Shown here: positions 52,690 through 62,829 of the stretch, piece after piece
Position numbering within the stretch: position 1 is the stretch's first letter
How the letters are laid out: each line of letters opens with the position of its first letter
DNA from: an uncultured Winogradskyella sp.
Lineage (GTDB): Bacteria > Bacteroidota > Bacteroidia > Flavobacteriales > Flavobacteriaceae
NCBI GenBank assembly: GCA_913055905.1
Contig: CAJXLB010000001.1
Span: forward strand, 1 to 64,000
Reading direction: 5' to 3'
DNA length: 64,000 nt
The notes under the pieces: model-generated
Seen by the model: only the letters and a program-made list of their open reading frames with translations
Told to the model about the DNA's origin: nothing
Database searches by the model: none
Made by a program: the position numbers and the translations under genes

Positions 52690-55330
52690 ACTTAAGTTTC
52701 TTCTTCACTTCCACTTCTTGGAAGGCCTCTATAACATCACCTTCTTTGATATCATTGTAGCCTTTTATCTGCATACCACAATCATACCCTTTGGAGACTT
52801 CTTTTACATCATCCTTAAACCTCTTGAGGGAAGCCAATTCACCCGTGAATACTACGACACCATCGCGTATAATTCGTACGCCTGAATTTCTGTAGATCTT
52901 ACCGTTGGTAACCATACATCCTGCAATAGTTCCCACTTTAGAAATCTTAAAGGTCTCTCTAATTTCTGCTGTACCAGTGACCTCTTCCTTAACTTCTGGG
53001 GACAACATACCTTCCATAGCATCTTTAAGATCGTTGATGGCATCATAAATAATGGAGTATGTTCTGATGTCTATTTCCTCTTTATCAGCAATATCCCTAG
53101 CATTACCTACTGGTCTTACATTAAAGCCAACTATAATGGCGTCTGATGCTGAAGCCAGCAATACATCACTTTCTGTAATGGCACCTACACCCTTATGGAT
53201 GATATTGACCTGAATTTCTTCAGTTGATAATTTTTGGAAGGAATCTGTTAAGGCCTCAACAGAACCATCAACATCACCTTTAAGGATGATATTCAACTCT
53301 TGGAAATCACCTAAAGCAATTCGTCTTCCTATTTCATCAAGCGTAATATGGCGTTGTGTTCTTACCGATTGTTCTCGTTGTAATTGTGTACGCTTGCTAG
53401 CAATTTGCTTGGCTTCGCGTTCATCTTCAAAAACATTGAACTTATCACCTGCTTGTGGCGCACCGTCCAGTCCCAATATAGAAACTGGTGTCGATGGCCC
53501 TGCTTCCTTAACTTCATTGCCACGTTCATCTTGCATGGCTTTAACCTTTCCGCTGTGCTTTCCTGCAAGGACGTAATCTCCAACTCTTAGGGTTCCGGCC
53601 TGCACTAATACGGTAGAAACATAACCTCTACCCTTATCCAAATAAGCTTCGACCACGGTACCATGCGCTGGTTTATTAGGGTTGGCTTTAAGCTCTAACA
53701 GCTCAGCCTCTAACAATACCTTTTCCAAAAGTTCCTTAACACCAGTACCGAATTTGGCGGAAATGTCGTGGGATTGAATTTTTCCTCCCCAATCCTCAAC
53801 CAATAAGTTCATATTGGCGAGGCCTTCTTTCACCTTATCTGGGTTAGCATCTGGTTTATCAATTTTATTAATGGCAAACACTATTGGAACACCTGCAGCC
53901 TGAGCATGTGAAATAGCTTCTTTGGTTTGAGGCATTATAGCATCATCTGCAGCCACAACAATAATAGCGATATCTGTAACTTGAGCTCCACGTGCACGCA
54001 TTGCGGTAAACGCCTCGTGACCTGGAGTATCTAAAAATGCGATTTTTTGACCGTTGGATAGTTCTACACCATAGGCTCCGATATGCTGGGTTATACCACC
54101 AGATTCACCTGCAATAACATTTTCTTCACGAATGTAATCCAACAACGACGTTTTACCGTGGTCAACGTGACCCATAACCGTTACAATTGGTGCTCTTGGC
54201 ACTAGGTCCTCAGGTCTATCTTCAGTTTCTTCTATGGCCTCTTCTATGTCCGCTGTGACAAATTCGACCTCATAACCAAACTCATCTGCAACGATGGAAA
54301 GTGTCTCAGCATCGAGACGCTGGTTCATAGTTACCATCATTCCCAATGACATACATGCCGAAATAACTTCTGTAACACCTACATTCATCATAGTTGCCAC
54401 CTCGCTTACGGTAACAAATTCAGTAACTTTTAGAATTTTACTTTCTGCTGCTTCTGCTTGTAGCTCTTTCTCTGACTTTTCTTTATGTTGGTCGCGTTTT
54501 TCTCTTCTATACTTGGCGCCTTTGCCTTTACTGGATTTTCCTTGAAGTTTTTCAAGCGTTTCACGTATCTGCTTCTGCACCTCTTCTTCACTTGGCTCCT
54601 CTTTTACCACTTTTGACCTAGAACGCCCTTTACCACGTTGTTTTCTATTATCAAAATTAGATTTGTTGTCGCCTCCAGCTTTACTTATTCTTCTGCGCTT
54701 ACGCTTGCTACCGGATTTTTCTTCCGAGCTCTTTTCAGCCTTTTTCTTTTTAGGCTTATTAAATTTGGTAAGGTCTATTTTTTCGCCTGTCGCTGTTGGT
54801 CCAGATAGTTTCTGATACTGCGTTTTTAATTTTTCCTCTGGCGCTTCCTTAACCTCTGGCTCTTGGGTTTCTTCTTTCTTATCTTCTTTTTTAGCTTCGA
54901 CCTTTTTCTTTTTTTCTGCTTTTGGCTTAGCTGGCTCCTTCGGTGCCTCAGTCTTTTCCTCCTCTTCTGCTTTGGCCTTAGGCTTATCCAAGTCTATTTT
55001 ACCAACTTTCTTAGGGCCACTAAGATCGGCCTTTGCTTTTACTACAGGTTCTTTTGCAGCCTCTTTCTTTTGCTTTTCTTCAATTTCACGTTCTCTCTGT
55101 TCACGGAGCCTCTCTTTTTCTTTCATTTTGGCCTCGCTCACTTCTTGGGCTTTTTCACGCTTGGTAGCATCAGTCTGAAATTCATCTGCTAACGTGTCAT
55201 ATACCTCTTGTGAAATTTTTGTATTTGGGCTTTTCTCAATTTCAATACCCTTGGATTCCAAAAAATCCACTGCTCGGTCCAATGAAATATTTAACTCCCT
55301 TAATACTTTATTTATTCTAATTTGAGCCAT
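52688..55330 (-). CDS. infB: Translation initiation factor IF-2
   Basis: IF-2 is the GTPase that brings fMet-tRNA to the 30S subunit. The 880 residues have an N-terminal IF2_N part ([20 protein letters not shown]), then about 230 residues rich in Lys, Glu and Pro, then a second N-type domain ([16 protein letters not shown]) and the G domain with GHVDHGKT (about 383-392), DTPGHEAF and [12 protein letters not shown]. The C-terminal domains end at EVEVKKKLK. It is the third gene of the rimP-nusA-infB operon. Confidence 0.98.
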   Translation of the reverse strand: MAQIRINKVLRELNISLDRAVDFLESKGIEIEKSPNTKISQEVYDTLADEFQTDATKREKAQEVSEAKMKEKERLREQREREIEEKQKKEAAKEPVVKAKADLSGPKKVGKIDLDKPKAKAEEEEKTEAPKEPAKPKAEKKKKVEAKKEDKKEETQEPEVKEAPEEKLKTQYQKLSGPTATGEKIDLTKFNKPKKKKAEKSSEEKSGSKRKRRRISKAGGDNKSNFDNRKQRGKGRSRSKVVKEEPSEEEVQKQIRETLEKLQGKSSKGKGAKYRREKRDQHKEKSEKELQAEAAESKILKVTEFVTVSEVATMMNVGVTEVISACMSLGMMVTMNQRLDAETLSIVADEFGYEVEFVTADIEEAIEETEDRPEDLVPRAPIVTVMGHVDHGKTSLLDYIREENVIAGESGGITQHIGAYGVELSNGQKIAFLDTPGHEAFTAMRARGAQVTDIAIIVVAADDAIMPQTKEAISHAQAAGVPIVFAINKIDKPDANPDKVKEGLANMNLLVEDWGGKIQSHDISAKFGTGVKELLEKVLLEAELLELKANPNKPAHGTVVEAYLDKGRGYVSTVLVQAGTLRVGDYVLAGKHSGKVKAMQDERGNEVKEAGPSTPVSILGLDGAPQAGDKFNVFEDEREAKQIASKRTQLQREQSVRTQRHITLDEIGRRIALGDFQELNIILKGDVDGSVEALTDSFQKLSTEEIQVNIIHKGVGAITESDVLLASASDAIIVGFNVRPVGNARDIADKEEIDIRTYSIIYDAINDLKDAMEGMLSPEVKEEVTGTAEIRETFKISKVGTIAGCMVTNGKIYRNSGVRIIRDGVVVFTGELASLKRFKDDVKEVSKGYDCGMQIKGYNDIKEGDVIEAFQEVEVKKKLK

Positions 55331-55365
55331 AAATTGCCTGTAATATAAAACTTATAATTATTTTA

Positions 55366-55396
55366 TCAATTCAACTTTGTTAAACATTTGAATTGA
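55366..55396. repeat. Inverted repeat between nusA and infB
   Basis: TCAATTCAA (55366-55374) pairs perfectly with TTGAATTGA (55388-55396) across a 13-base loop in the nusA-infB gap. It is A+T-rich and has no clear U-run, so it may be a processing or weak pausing site. Confidence 0.4.
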
Positions 55397-55402
55397 CTGC
55401 TG

Positions 55403-56635
55403 TTATTCTTCAAATTCTTCTTTTAGAATCTTAATCACTTCGATAATGGTTTCTTCCTCTAAGTCGGTACGTTTTACCAAATCATCGATGTCTAATTCTA
55501 GAATACTTTTTGCTGTATCTAAACCTACCTTGCTAAATTCGTCTATAATCCAACCGTCGATTTCATCGCTAAACTCGGATAGTTCAACGTCTTCTTCTGC
55601 GCCTTCCCTAAACACGTCTATTTCAAAACCTGTTAATTGACCTGCCAACCTTATGTTGTGGCCTCCTCTACCAATAGCTTTTGAAACTTCTTCGGGCTTC
55701 AAAAGGACTTCGGCGCGATTATTTTCCTCATCTAGCTTTAAAGACGTAACACGTGCCGGACTCAATGCCCTAGTTACAAACAACTGAATGTTATTGGTGT
55801 AATTTATCACGTCTATATTTTCATTTCCTAACTCTCTCACAATGCCATGAATCCTTGATCCTTTCATACCAACACAAGCACCAACGGGATCAATTCTATC
55901 GTCATAAGAATCTACGGCAACCTTAGCTTTTTCACCAGGAATTCTAACCACTTTTTTCACAGTAATGAGCCCATCGAAAACCTCTGGTATTTCCTGCTCA
56001 AACAATTTCTCCAAAAATACGGGAGATGTCCTGGACATGATTATAGCTGGTTTGCTGCCTTTAAGCTCTACACTTTCTATGATTCCGCGTACATTTTCAC
56101 CTTTTCTAAAGAAGTCTGACGGAATCTGCTTTTCCTTTGGAAGTATGATTTCATTGCCATCGTCATCAAGTAATATGATGGCTCTGTGTCTAATATGATG
56201 TACTTCTGCTGTATAGATTTCGCCTTCTAGTTCTTTGAATTGCTTGTATATATTGGTGTTGTCATGCTCATGGATTTTAGCAATGAGGTTTTGCCTTAGT
56301 GCCAAAATTGAGCGTCTTCCCAAATCTACGAGTTTTACTTCTTCTGCAACGTCCTCACCGACTTCAAAATCGGGCTCAATTTTTTGAGCCTCTGACAATT
56401 CAATTTCTTGATTAGGGTCTTCTACTTCTCCATCTGCCACAACGACACGGTTTCTCCAAATTTCCAAGTCTCCTTTATCTGGATTGATAATAATATCAAA
56501 ATTATCGTCATCGCCATATTTCTTTTTTAAGGCGCTGCGCAATACATCTTCTAGAATCGCCATTAGCGTTACCCTATCAATTAACTTATCATCTTTAAAT
56601 TCTGAAAATGATTCTATTAACGCTACATTTTCCAT
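55403..56635 (-). CDS. nusA: Transcription termination/antitermination factor NusA
   Basis: NusA binds RNA polymerase and nascent RNA to control pausing and termination. The 410 residues contain the N-terminal polymerase-binding domain (about 1-130), an S1 domain (about 135-200), and two KH domains (AKVAVDSYDDRIDPVGACVG with GMKGSRIHGIVREL, and AIGRGGHNIRLAGQLTGF), plus a short acidic tail that resembles a helix-hairpin-helix stretch (LELDIDDLVKRTDLEEETII). It lacks the long acidic repeats of E. coli NusA, as is normal outside Proteobacteria. Confidence 0.97.
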   Translation of the reverse strand: MENVALIESFSEFKDDKLIDRVTLMAILEDVLRSALKKKYGDDDNFDIIINPDKGDLEIWRNRVVVADGEVEDPNQEIELSEAQKIEPDFEVGEDVAEEVKLVDLGRRSILALRQNLIAKIHEHDNTNIYKQFKELEGEIYTAEVHHIRHRAIILLDDDGNEIILPKEKQIPSDFFRKGENVRGIIESVELKGSKPAIIMSRTSPVFLEKLFEQEIPEVFDGLITVKKVVRIPGEKAKVAVDSYDDRIDPVGACVGMKGSRIHGIVRELGNENIDVINYTNNIQLFVTRALSPARVTSLKLDEENNRAEVLLKPEEVSKAIGRGGHNIRLAGQLTGFEIDVFREGAEEDVELSEFSDEIDGWIIDEFSKVGLDTAKSILELDIDDLVKRTDLEEETIIEVIKILKEEFEE

Positions 56636-56647
56636 AATTGATTTGAA

Positions 56648-57112
56648 TTAAAATTTAATCTTAACTTTTGCTTCCTTTATGTTACTAAAAGCAAAATCCT
56701 GCTCTTTTGTAACGGTTACTTTTCCTTTACCTACAGGTTTGGGCTCCCGAGTTTTCCAGGAAATGCTAATGCCATCCTCGTTTACCTTTTGGAGCTGTCC
56801 CTCAAAGGATTCGTCCTGTTGTGTTTTAATCTGCAATTTTCTGCCTATGTGCTTATGATATTGCCTCGGCAAAACTAAGGGTGCTGTTGCACCTGCTGAC
56901 AATACCTCTAAAGCAAAATCATGCTCTTCCCTATCTAAATTGTGTTCTATTGAGCGGCTCACGTAGATACAGTCTTCAACTGAAACTCCTTTGTCACCGT
57001 CAATGACCACTTTTATATCGTTGTTATTAGATACATGCAGGTCTAAGAGAAACAAATCTTCTCGTTCCTTAAAAGCCTTATCTAACAATAGTTGCACAAG
57101 CTCTTGCATCAT
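56648..57112 (-). CDS. rimP: Ribosome maturation factor RimP
   Basis: RimP helps assemble the 30S head. The 154 residues from MMQELVQLLLDKAF show the N-domain (LFLLDLHVSNNNDIKVVIDG, VSVEDCIYVSRSIEHNLD) with ALEVLSAGATAPLVLPRQY and a C-terminal SH3-like domain ending in VKIKF. The frame remains open to a Met at 57205, but that stretch covers the promoter and hairpin, so I use 57112. It opens the rimP-nusA-infB operon, 12 bases before nusA. Confidence 0.95.
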   Translation of the reverse strand: MMQELVQLLLDKAFKEREDLFLLDLHVSNNNDIKVVIDGDKGVSVEDCIYVSRSIEHNLDREEHDFALEVLSAGATAPLVLPRQYHKHIGRKLQIKTQQDESFEGQLQKVNEDGISISWKTREPKPVGKGKVTVTKEQDFAFSNIKEAKVKIKF

Positions 57113-57122
57113 TTTTTGATAT

Positions 57123-57147
57123 AAAAAGAGAGGACCTGCGTCCTCTC
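57123..57147 (-). terminator. Attenuator-like hairpin in the rimP leader
   Basis: On the minus strand GAGAGGAC (57147-57140) pairs perfectly with GTCCTCTC (57135-57128) around a GCAG loop, followed by TTTTT (57127-57123). It sits 11 bases before the rimP start and about 25 bases after the likely transcription start, so it would end the transcript before the first gene unless read through. Confidence 0.75.
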
Positions 57148-57174
57148 CTGTATTCATTTCCGTAAATGCTTGGG

Positions 57175-57205
57175 CAAATATACAATATAATAATAAGACA
57201 GACAA
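57175..57205 (-). promoter_or_regulatory. Promoter of the rimP-nusA-infB operon
   Basis: On the minus strand TTG (57205-57203), 20 bases, then TATATTTG (57182-57175) match the Bacteroidota consensus very well. Transcription would start about 57168, leaving a leader of about 56 bases. Confidence 0.78.
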
Positions 57206-57263
57206 GCAAGGCCAACTAGATTTATTTTATTAAATTTATAAGACTAACATAAATACAATCTAT

Positions 57264-58088
57264 ATGAATCGCATTTTAGTCCCTACTGATTTTTCCGAGC
57301 AAGCCGAAAATGCCTTAAAGGTGGCTGCTATGCTAGCAAGGAAGTTTAATGCTGAAATCTATCTTTTGCATATGATGGAAATACCAATGCAACAAATTGA
57401 CCCTATAAATGCGCATAGCGATGTCCCAGAAGCACTGTTTTTTATGAGGTTGGCCCATAAAAAATTTGAAGACCTCATGGAGAGTGACTACCTCCAAGAC
57501 ATAACGGTTTATGAAACGGTAAAAGCAGATATTACTTTTAACGAAATAAAAGAGGCTTGCAATGAGTACGACATTGATATGATTGTGATGGGTTCTCATG
57601 GAACCTCTGGGCTTATGGAAATGTTTGTGGGCTCTAATGCAGAAAAAGTGGTTAGAACATCAGATGTGCCAGTACTGGTTATTAAAAATGAACACAAATC
57701 ATTTAATATAAATCACTTCGTTTTCGCCTCTGACTTTAAAAACGACAATAGGGAGACCTATAAACAGGCCGTAAAACTAGCCGAAGGATTCGGCGCCAAA
57801 ATTCATCTGTTAATGGTAAATACGGCTAATAAATTCATTACTTCCTACGAGGCACAGTCGCGTATCAATGATTTTATTTCTGGACAGTCTTTTGACAATT
57901 ATACCATTAACATACACAATGATGTTACCATTGAACAAGGTATTTTGAACTTCTCAAAAGACATTGATGCAGATTTAATTGGTATTAGCACCCATGGTCG
58001 CCAAGGCATTGCCCATTTCTTAAATGGCAGTATCAGCGAAGACTTGGTAAACCATGCAAAACGCCCTGTTATAACCTTTAAAATCTAA
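57264..58088 (+). CDS. Universal stress protein, tandem UspA domains
   Basis: The 274 residues are two fused Usp domains (1-145 and about 148-274). Each has the nucleotide-binding pattern G-2x-G-9x-G(S/T): VMGSHGTSGLMEMFVGS in the first and GISTHGRQGIAHFLNGS in the second. Proteins of this shape bind ATP and respond to stress or growth arrest in ways that differ between species. It is a single gene, divergent from rimP, with a start 59 bases from the rimP promoter. Confidence 0.94.
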   Translation: MNRILVPTDFSEQAENALKVAAMLARKFNAEIYLLHMMEIPMQQIDPINAHSDVPEALFFMRLAHKKFEDLMESDYLQDITVYETVKADITFNEIKEACNEYDIDMIVMGSHGTSGLMEMFVGSNAEKVVRTSDVPVLVIKNEHKSFNINHFVFASDFKNDNRETYKQAVKLAEGFGAKIHLLMVNTANKFITSYEAQSRINDFISGQSFDNYTINIHNDVTIEQGILNFSKDIDADLIGISTHGRQGIAHFLNGSISEDLVNHAKRPVITFKI

Positions 58089-58135
58089 AAGAAAAAAATC
58101 CCAATCAAATTAATGATTAGGACTTGAAATTTTGT

Positions 58136-58207
58136 TGGCCCACTAGGGCTCGAACCTAGACTCTTCTGGACCAAAACCAGACGTGTTGCCAGTTACACCA
58201 TGGGCCA
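58136..58207 (-). tRNA. tRNA-Gln (anticodon TTG)
   Basis: The 72-base minus-strand sequence folds as a tRNA: acceptor TGGCCCA/TGGGCCA, D-loop with GTGTAACTGGC, anticodon arm TCTGG-TTTTGGT-CCAGA with anticodon TTG, and T-loop GGTTCGAGCCC. The 3' CCA is not encoded. It lies alone between the Usp gene and the DUF2723 gene. Confidence 0.97.
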
Positions 58208-58357
58208 ATCTCTGAAAAGAGGATGCAAATTTATAATAATCTTTTTCTCGAACAAAAATTTTCTCTAAAAATAACCTAAATTACCTAACGTTTATATAAA
58301 AGGGAGCGCATTATGGTAATAATTACTAAATTCGCCAGCGTCAATAAATAGGGTTAT

Positions 58358-61300
58358 ATGAGTCATTTAAACTTCAAGAAGTGGAATACTATATTAGCAT
58401 GGTGTGTTTTTGCTATTGCATTTACTGTCTATGCGCTTACCATAGAACCAACAGTAAGTTTTTGGGACGCTGGAGAATATATTTTGACGTCTTCTAAATT
58501 ACAAGTTGGACACCCACCAGGAGCTCCCCTATTTCAAATGATGGGAGCATTTTTCTCAATATTTGCTCTAGAACCTTCGCAAATTGGAATGATAATGAAT
58601 TTAATGAGTGCCGTATCTAGTGCATTTACCATTTTATTCATGTTCTGGACCATAAGCATGCTCCTAGTTAAATTGGTTAATCACGATGTGTCGTCGTCCT
58701 CATCTGAAAAAGGCTATGCCATTTTAGGCAGTGCCCTCGTAGGAAGCTTGGCTTTTACCTTTACCGATTCTTTTTGGTTCAATGCTGTAGAAACAGAGGT
58801 CTATGCCATGGCCACTTTGATTATGTCCGTTTTATTCTATCTCGGTTTACGATGGGAACAGGATATGCATCAACCCAGAGGAAACCGCTGGTTGGTCTTA
58901 ATAGCTTTTATCATTGGGCTGTCATTTGGTGTGCACTTTATGGGCTTATTAACTATTCCTGCAATAGGCCTTCTTTATTATTTTAAAAACTACAAAACCA
59001 TCACGGTAAAAAACTTCATCATAGCCAATGTTGCTTCGGCGGCCATTTTATTGTTTATTTTTAAACTTCTTCTGCCTTCAACCCTTGAGCTATTTGGAAA
59101 CCTTGAGGTATTTTTTGTTAATTCCGTAGGTCTCCCTTTTAATTCTGGGACAATCATAACAGGGCTCATTGTAATTGGCGCCTTTTATTACGGCTTAAAT
59201 TATACCCGTAAACGTCGGTTGCCTCACCTTAATACCATGGTGTTATGCCTCATGTTCATTTTTATTGGGTTTTCATCTTGGATAATGTTGCCCATAAGAG
59301 CCAATGCTAACGTTATTATCAATGAAAACAACCCTTCAGATGCCAGAGAACTCTTAGCCTATTATAACTTAGAACAGTATCCAGAAACACACCTCTTTTA
59401 CGGCCCACAGTTCACGGAAATTTACTCAGGAGCAGATGAAGACGAACCTTTTGTGGATGATAAGAAAAACTACGAGAAAGACGAAAAACTTGGCAAATAC
59501 GTGATTATAAATGATTGGCAGAACAGCAAGCAAAATTACAATCACGAGCACGCCTCAATTTTACCAAGGATGTGGAGTACTGAGCATGCTCAGAACTATA
59601 TGATGTTTACAGGACTTATTGACTTTAAAGTTGATCCTGCTTTGCAAAATGACATCTACAATGAGGCGCTTAGTTATGGACTTGACGAAGATAGAGCTAG
59701 CCAATACGCCCTTCAAGAAAAGCGAAGGATAGACGAAATGGTCATGGATTTTAGGATGCGCGTTGCCAATGGTGAGATTGATTATGAAGGGTACGACCAG
59801 TTTTTGAGACGTTACGCCCAACAATATTTTATTGTAGAGAAACCCTCTTTTGGAGATAATTTGGCCTATATGCTGCAATACCAATTTGGTTACATGTATT
59901 GGCGCTATTTTATGTGGAATTTCGCGGGAAGGCAAAACGACGTACAAGGAAAATACGATGATTTTAATGGTAATTGGATTTCCGGGATACCGTTTATTGA
60001 TGAGTGGCACTTAGGCATGTCTCAAGACAATTTGCCTACAGATGTTCTTGATAACAAGGCAAGAAATACCTATTACCTATTGCCTTTACTATTGGGCTTG
60101 GTTGGTTTCTTTTTCTTGCTCCACACAGATAAAAAGCGTTTTTGGGTATTATTGGTGTTTTTCTTAATGACTGGTCTGGCCATTCAATTCTACACCAATA
60201 TAAGGCCATTTGAACCTAGGGAGCGTGACTATTCCGTGGTAGGATCATTCTATGTCTTTGCCATATGGATAGGTTTTGGTGTCTATGGGCTCTTTGACCT
60301 ATTTCAAGAAAAAATTAAAAGCAAATGGCTTGCGCCAGCATTAACGGTATTATGCCTTGTTCTTGTACCAGGAATCTTGGCTGCGAATAATTGGGACGAC
60401 CATGACCGCTCTGGCAAATATACGGCCAATGCTATGGCAAGAAAATACTTAGAATCCTGTGCACCTAATTCCATTTTATTTACCATTGGCGACAATGATT
60501 CATTTCCCTTATGGTATCTTCAAGAAATTGAAGGCGTAAGAACGGATGTAAGGGTAGTCAATACAAGTTTGTTCCAAACCGATTGGTATATAGACCAAAT
60601 GAAGCGCAAAGCTTATGAAAGTGACCCTATACCATCACAATTGACACATAAGCAGTACAGAGGTAGCACAAGAGACGTCATTATTTATAGAGAAATAAGT
60701 GAAAAAGTAGCTAAGGACACTTTAGACATAAAACGCTTTATGGATTTTGTAAGCAGTGAAGAACCGAGTACAAAACTAAAATTCATTGTAGAACGTAGGG
60801 GCGAAGACCCAAGGGTTTACCCTAAGCACTTGCTCAATTCCAATTATTTTCCTTCGCGTAATATCCGAGTTCCTGTAGATAAAAATGCTGTTCTAAGAAA
60901 TGGTATTGTGAAACCCAAAGATTCGGCAAAAATTGAAGATAATCTTTACTTAAGAATTGATGGAAGCTACATTTACAAAAACAGACTGTTAATGTTAGAC
61001 ATCATTGCCAATAATAATTGGGAAAGACCTATTTATTTTTCTGGAGGAGCTTTTAGTGACGAGGATTACATTTGGCTAAAAGACTACCTACAATTAGATG
61101 GTATGTGCTATAAATTAGTCCCTATAAAAACACCTGTAGACCGAGCCAACCCTTACGATATGGGAAGAGTTGATGCTGATTTAATGTACGACCTTGTGAG
61201 TTCTTGGGATTGGGGCGGAAGTGGTGAAGACATTTACCACGATATTGAAACGAGACGTAATGGTATTACTTATAGAGGAAATTTAGCACGACTCATAGAA

Positions 61301-61765
61301 CAACTTATCAATGAAGACAAATTGGATAAAGCTGAAGAAATTGCAGACTTAGCTATGGAAAAAATGCCTGTAGATACCTTTGGGTTTTATTCGTTGCTAG
61401 AGCCTTACATTAGCACCTACTTTGAAGTTGGAAACCGTGACAAGGCAAGGAACCTTTTTAAAGAAGTTGCCAGAAAATATCAAGAAAACCTCATGTATTT
61501 GAGCAGCCAACCGCTTAAAACGCAAGAGCGTTTAATTGAAGAAATTTATACAGATATTCAGCGTTATAGAGCTCTTGTAGATGTTCTTGTTGTGTACGAT
61601 AATGAAGATTTTGTTTTAGAGGAGACGAAAAAATTCAATAGTTACTTACAACTTTTTGATCCCCTGATGGGACCATCTGAAGAAGAACCCATGCCAAGCG
61701 ATGATATAGATATCAATGCATTGCTCAATGACAGCTCTAGTGCTATAGCACCAGAAGAAGACTAA
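58358..61765 (+). CDS. DUF2723 family large membrane protein
   Basis: This 1135-residue protein has about 12 membrane helices in two blocks (about 10-330 and about 575-690) and a long soluble C-terminal half. The N-terminal region (EPTVSFWDAGEYILTSSKLQ, GHPPGAPLFQM) resembles GT-C fold glycosyltransferases of the PMT type, where an acidic pair after helix 1 acts as catalyst. The soluble C-terminus may hold helical repeats (DKAEEIADLAMEKMPV). A role in periplasmic glycosylation is an inference; a sugar donor is unknown. The gene is followed 6 bases later by a polysaccharide deacetylase. Confidence 0.82.
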   Translation: MSHLNFKKWNTILAWCVFAIAFTVYALTIEPTVSFWDAGEYILTSSKLQVGHPPGAPLFQMMGAFFSIFALEPSQIGMIMNLMSAVSSAFTILFMFWTISMLLVKLVNHDVSSSSSEKGYAILGSALVGSLAFTFTDSFWFNAVETEVYAMATLIMSVLFYLGLRWEQDMHQPRGNRWLVLIAFIIGLSFGVHFMGLLTIPAIGLLYYFKNYKTITVKNFIIANVASAAILLFIFKLLLPSTLELFGNLEVFFVNSVGLPFNSGTIITGLIVIGAFYYGLNYTRKRRLPHLNTMVLCLMFIFIGFSSWIMLPIRANANVIINENNPSDARELLAYYNLEQYPETHLFYGPQFTEIYSGADEDEPFVDDKKNYEKDEKLGKYVIINDWQNSKQNYNHEHASILPRMWSTEHAQNYMMFTGLIDFKVDPALQNDIYNEALSYGLDEDRASQYALQEKRRIDEMVMDFRMRVANGEIDYEGYDQFLRRYAQQYFIVEKPSFGDNLAYMLQYQFGYMYWRYFMWNFAGRQNDVQGKYDDFNGNWISGIPFIDEWHLGMSQDNLPTDVLDNKARNTYYLLPLLLGLVGFFFLLHTDKKRFWVLLVFFLMTGLAIQFYTNIRPFEPRERDYSVVGSFYVFAIWIGFGVYGLFDLFQEKIKSKWLAPALTVLCLVLVPGILAANNWDDHDRSGKYTANAMARKYLESCAPNSILFTIGDNDSFPLWYLQEIEGVRTDVRVVNTSLFQTDWYIDQMKRKAYESDPIPSQLTHKQYRGSTRDVIIYREISEKVAKDTLDIKRFMDFVSSEEPSTKLKFIVERRGEDPRVYPKHLLNSNYFPSRNIRVPVDKNAVLRNGIVKPKDSAKIEDNLYLRIDGSYIYKNRLLMLDIIANNNWERPIYFSGGAFSDEDYIWLKDYLQLDGMCYKLVPIKTPVDRANPYDMGRVDADLMYDLVSSWDWGGSGEDIYHDIETRRNGITYRGNLARLIEQLINEDKLDKAEEIADLAMEKMPVDTFGFYSLLEPYISTYFEVGNRDKARNLFKEVARKYQENLMYLSSQPLKTQERLIEEIYTDIQRYRALVDVLVVYDNEDFVLEETKKFNSYLQLFDPLMGPSEEEPMPSDDIDINALLNDSSSAIAPEED

Positions 61766-61771
61766 TAGGAA

Positions 61772-62419
61772 ATGAATATTATTCCGGCCAAGACTCCAGG
61801 ATTTGCCAAATCATTGTTTCCAAATTTTGTATGGGATATTCCAACAGACCATAAGACCCTTTATCTTACATTTGATGATGGGCCAACACCTGTTGTAACG
61901 GAATGGGTATTACAAACTCTTCAGCAATTTAATGCTAAAGGAACGTTCTTCTGCATTGGAAATAATATCAAGACGTCGCCTGATATATTCAGCACTATTA
62001 TTGAGAATGGTCATGCTATTGGAAATCATACGTTTAACCACTTAAAAGGATGGAACGTTAAAACCGATGACTATTTAAATGATGTTAGCCAAACAGATAA
62101 TCTTATTACTACCCTAATTAGGCCCAGCAGTAATCACCAAAAAATGTTTAGGCCTCCTTATGGTAAATTTAAATCGGCACAAAGTAAGGCGCTTCAGGAA
62201 CAGGGCTACAGAATTGTATTATGGGATGTTCTTTCCTTCGATTGGGACAAGCGAGTGTCGCCAGAACAATGTTTAAACAACGTGATTTCTAAAGCAAAGC
62301 CAGGAAGTATTGTGGTTTTTCATGACAGCTTAAAAGCACAAAGAAATCTAAAATATGTCCTACCCAAAGTATTAGAACATTTTTCTGATAGAGGGTACAG
62401 TTTTAAGGCGATTCATTAA
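61772..62419 (+). CDS. Polysaccharide deacetylase family protein
   Basis: This is a NodB-fold deacetylase (carbohydrate esterase family 4) that removes acetyl groups from sugar polymers. The metal-binding motif 1 reads TFDDGPTP (residues 31-38), motif 2 is HTFNHLKGW, motif 3 is RPPYGKFKS, and the catalytic His motif near the end is IVVFHDSLKA. The 215 residues are short with no signal peptide, so the active site would be cytoplasmic unless exported otherwise. It follows the DUF2723 gene in one operon. Confidence 0.94.
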   Translation: MNIIPAKTPGFAKSLFPNFVWDIPTDHKTLYLTFDDGPTPVVTEWVLQTLQQFNAKGTFFCIGNNIKTSPDIFSTIIENGHAIGNHTFNHLKGWNVKTDDYLNDVSQTDNLITTLIRPSSNHQKMFRPPYGKFKSAQSKALQEQGYRIVLWDVLSFDWDKRVSPEQCLNNVISKAKPGSIVVFHDSLKAQRNLKYVLPKVLEHFSDRGYSFKAIH

Positions 62420-62423
62420 GAAG

Positions 62424-62720
62424 CTATACGTATTCTTGAATGATTCCAATTAGCGTATTGGCATCTTGCTCTCCGCTATGACGCCATTTCATTTCGCCAT
62501 TCTTGTAAATAATCAATGTTGGGAGTCCTTTTACACGTAGGGCTTCTGCGAGTTCCTTATTCTTATCGACGTCGATTTTAATAACCTTAGCCTTATCGCC
62601 TAAAGCTGCGGCAACATCTCTTAGAACAGGATGCATAGCTACTGATTGCTCATTCCACTCTGTGTAAAAGTCTAGCAGGACAGGAATATCTACATCAATT
62701 AATTCCCCGAATTTTGACAT
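62424..62720 (-). CDS. Thioredoxin-fold protein lacking the active-site cysteines
   Basis: The 98 residues align along their whole length with thioredoxin: VLLDFYTEW, PVLRDVAAALG, AKVIKIDVDKN, VKGLPTLIIYKNG with the cis-Pro. Where thioredoxins have WCGPC there is W22-N-E-Q-S26, so both redox cysteines are missing and the protein contains no other Cys. It cannot work as a disulfide reductase. A scaffolding or chaperone role is possible. It converges on the deacetylase gene with 4 bases between. Confidence 0.9.
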   Translation of the reverse strand: MSKFGELIDVDIPVLLDFYTEWNEQSVAMHPVLRDVAAALGDKAKVIKIDVDKNKELAEALRVKGLPTLIIYKNGEMKWRHSGEQDANTLIGIIQEYV

Positions 62721-62751
62721 ATAATATCGAATTTAGTCAAACCTTGTTATA

Positions 62752-62759
62752 CAAACCTA
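62752..62759 (-). promoter_or_regulatory. -7 promoter element of the thioredoxin-fold gene
   Basis: TAGGTTTG on the minus strand fits TAnnTTTG, 32 bases before the start. A TTG-like sequence lies 16 bases upstream, so the match is moderate. Confidence 0.4.
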
Positions 62760-62829
62760 ATTAAAAATACAATACCAAAATTGTAGAAAGTTCATTATGA
62801 GCTTTATAAAAATAAACAATTGTTAGTAA

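Noticed and set aside
57113-57205. Longer RimP beginning at 57205
   Set aside because: It would translate the promoter and hairpin, and the added residues have no match to the RimP start; the Met at 57112 fits the family.
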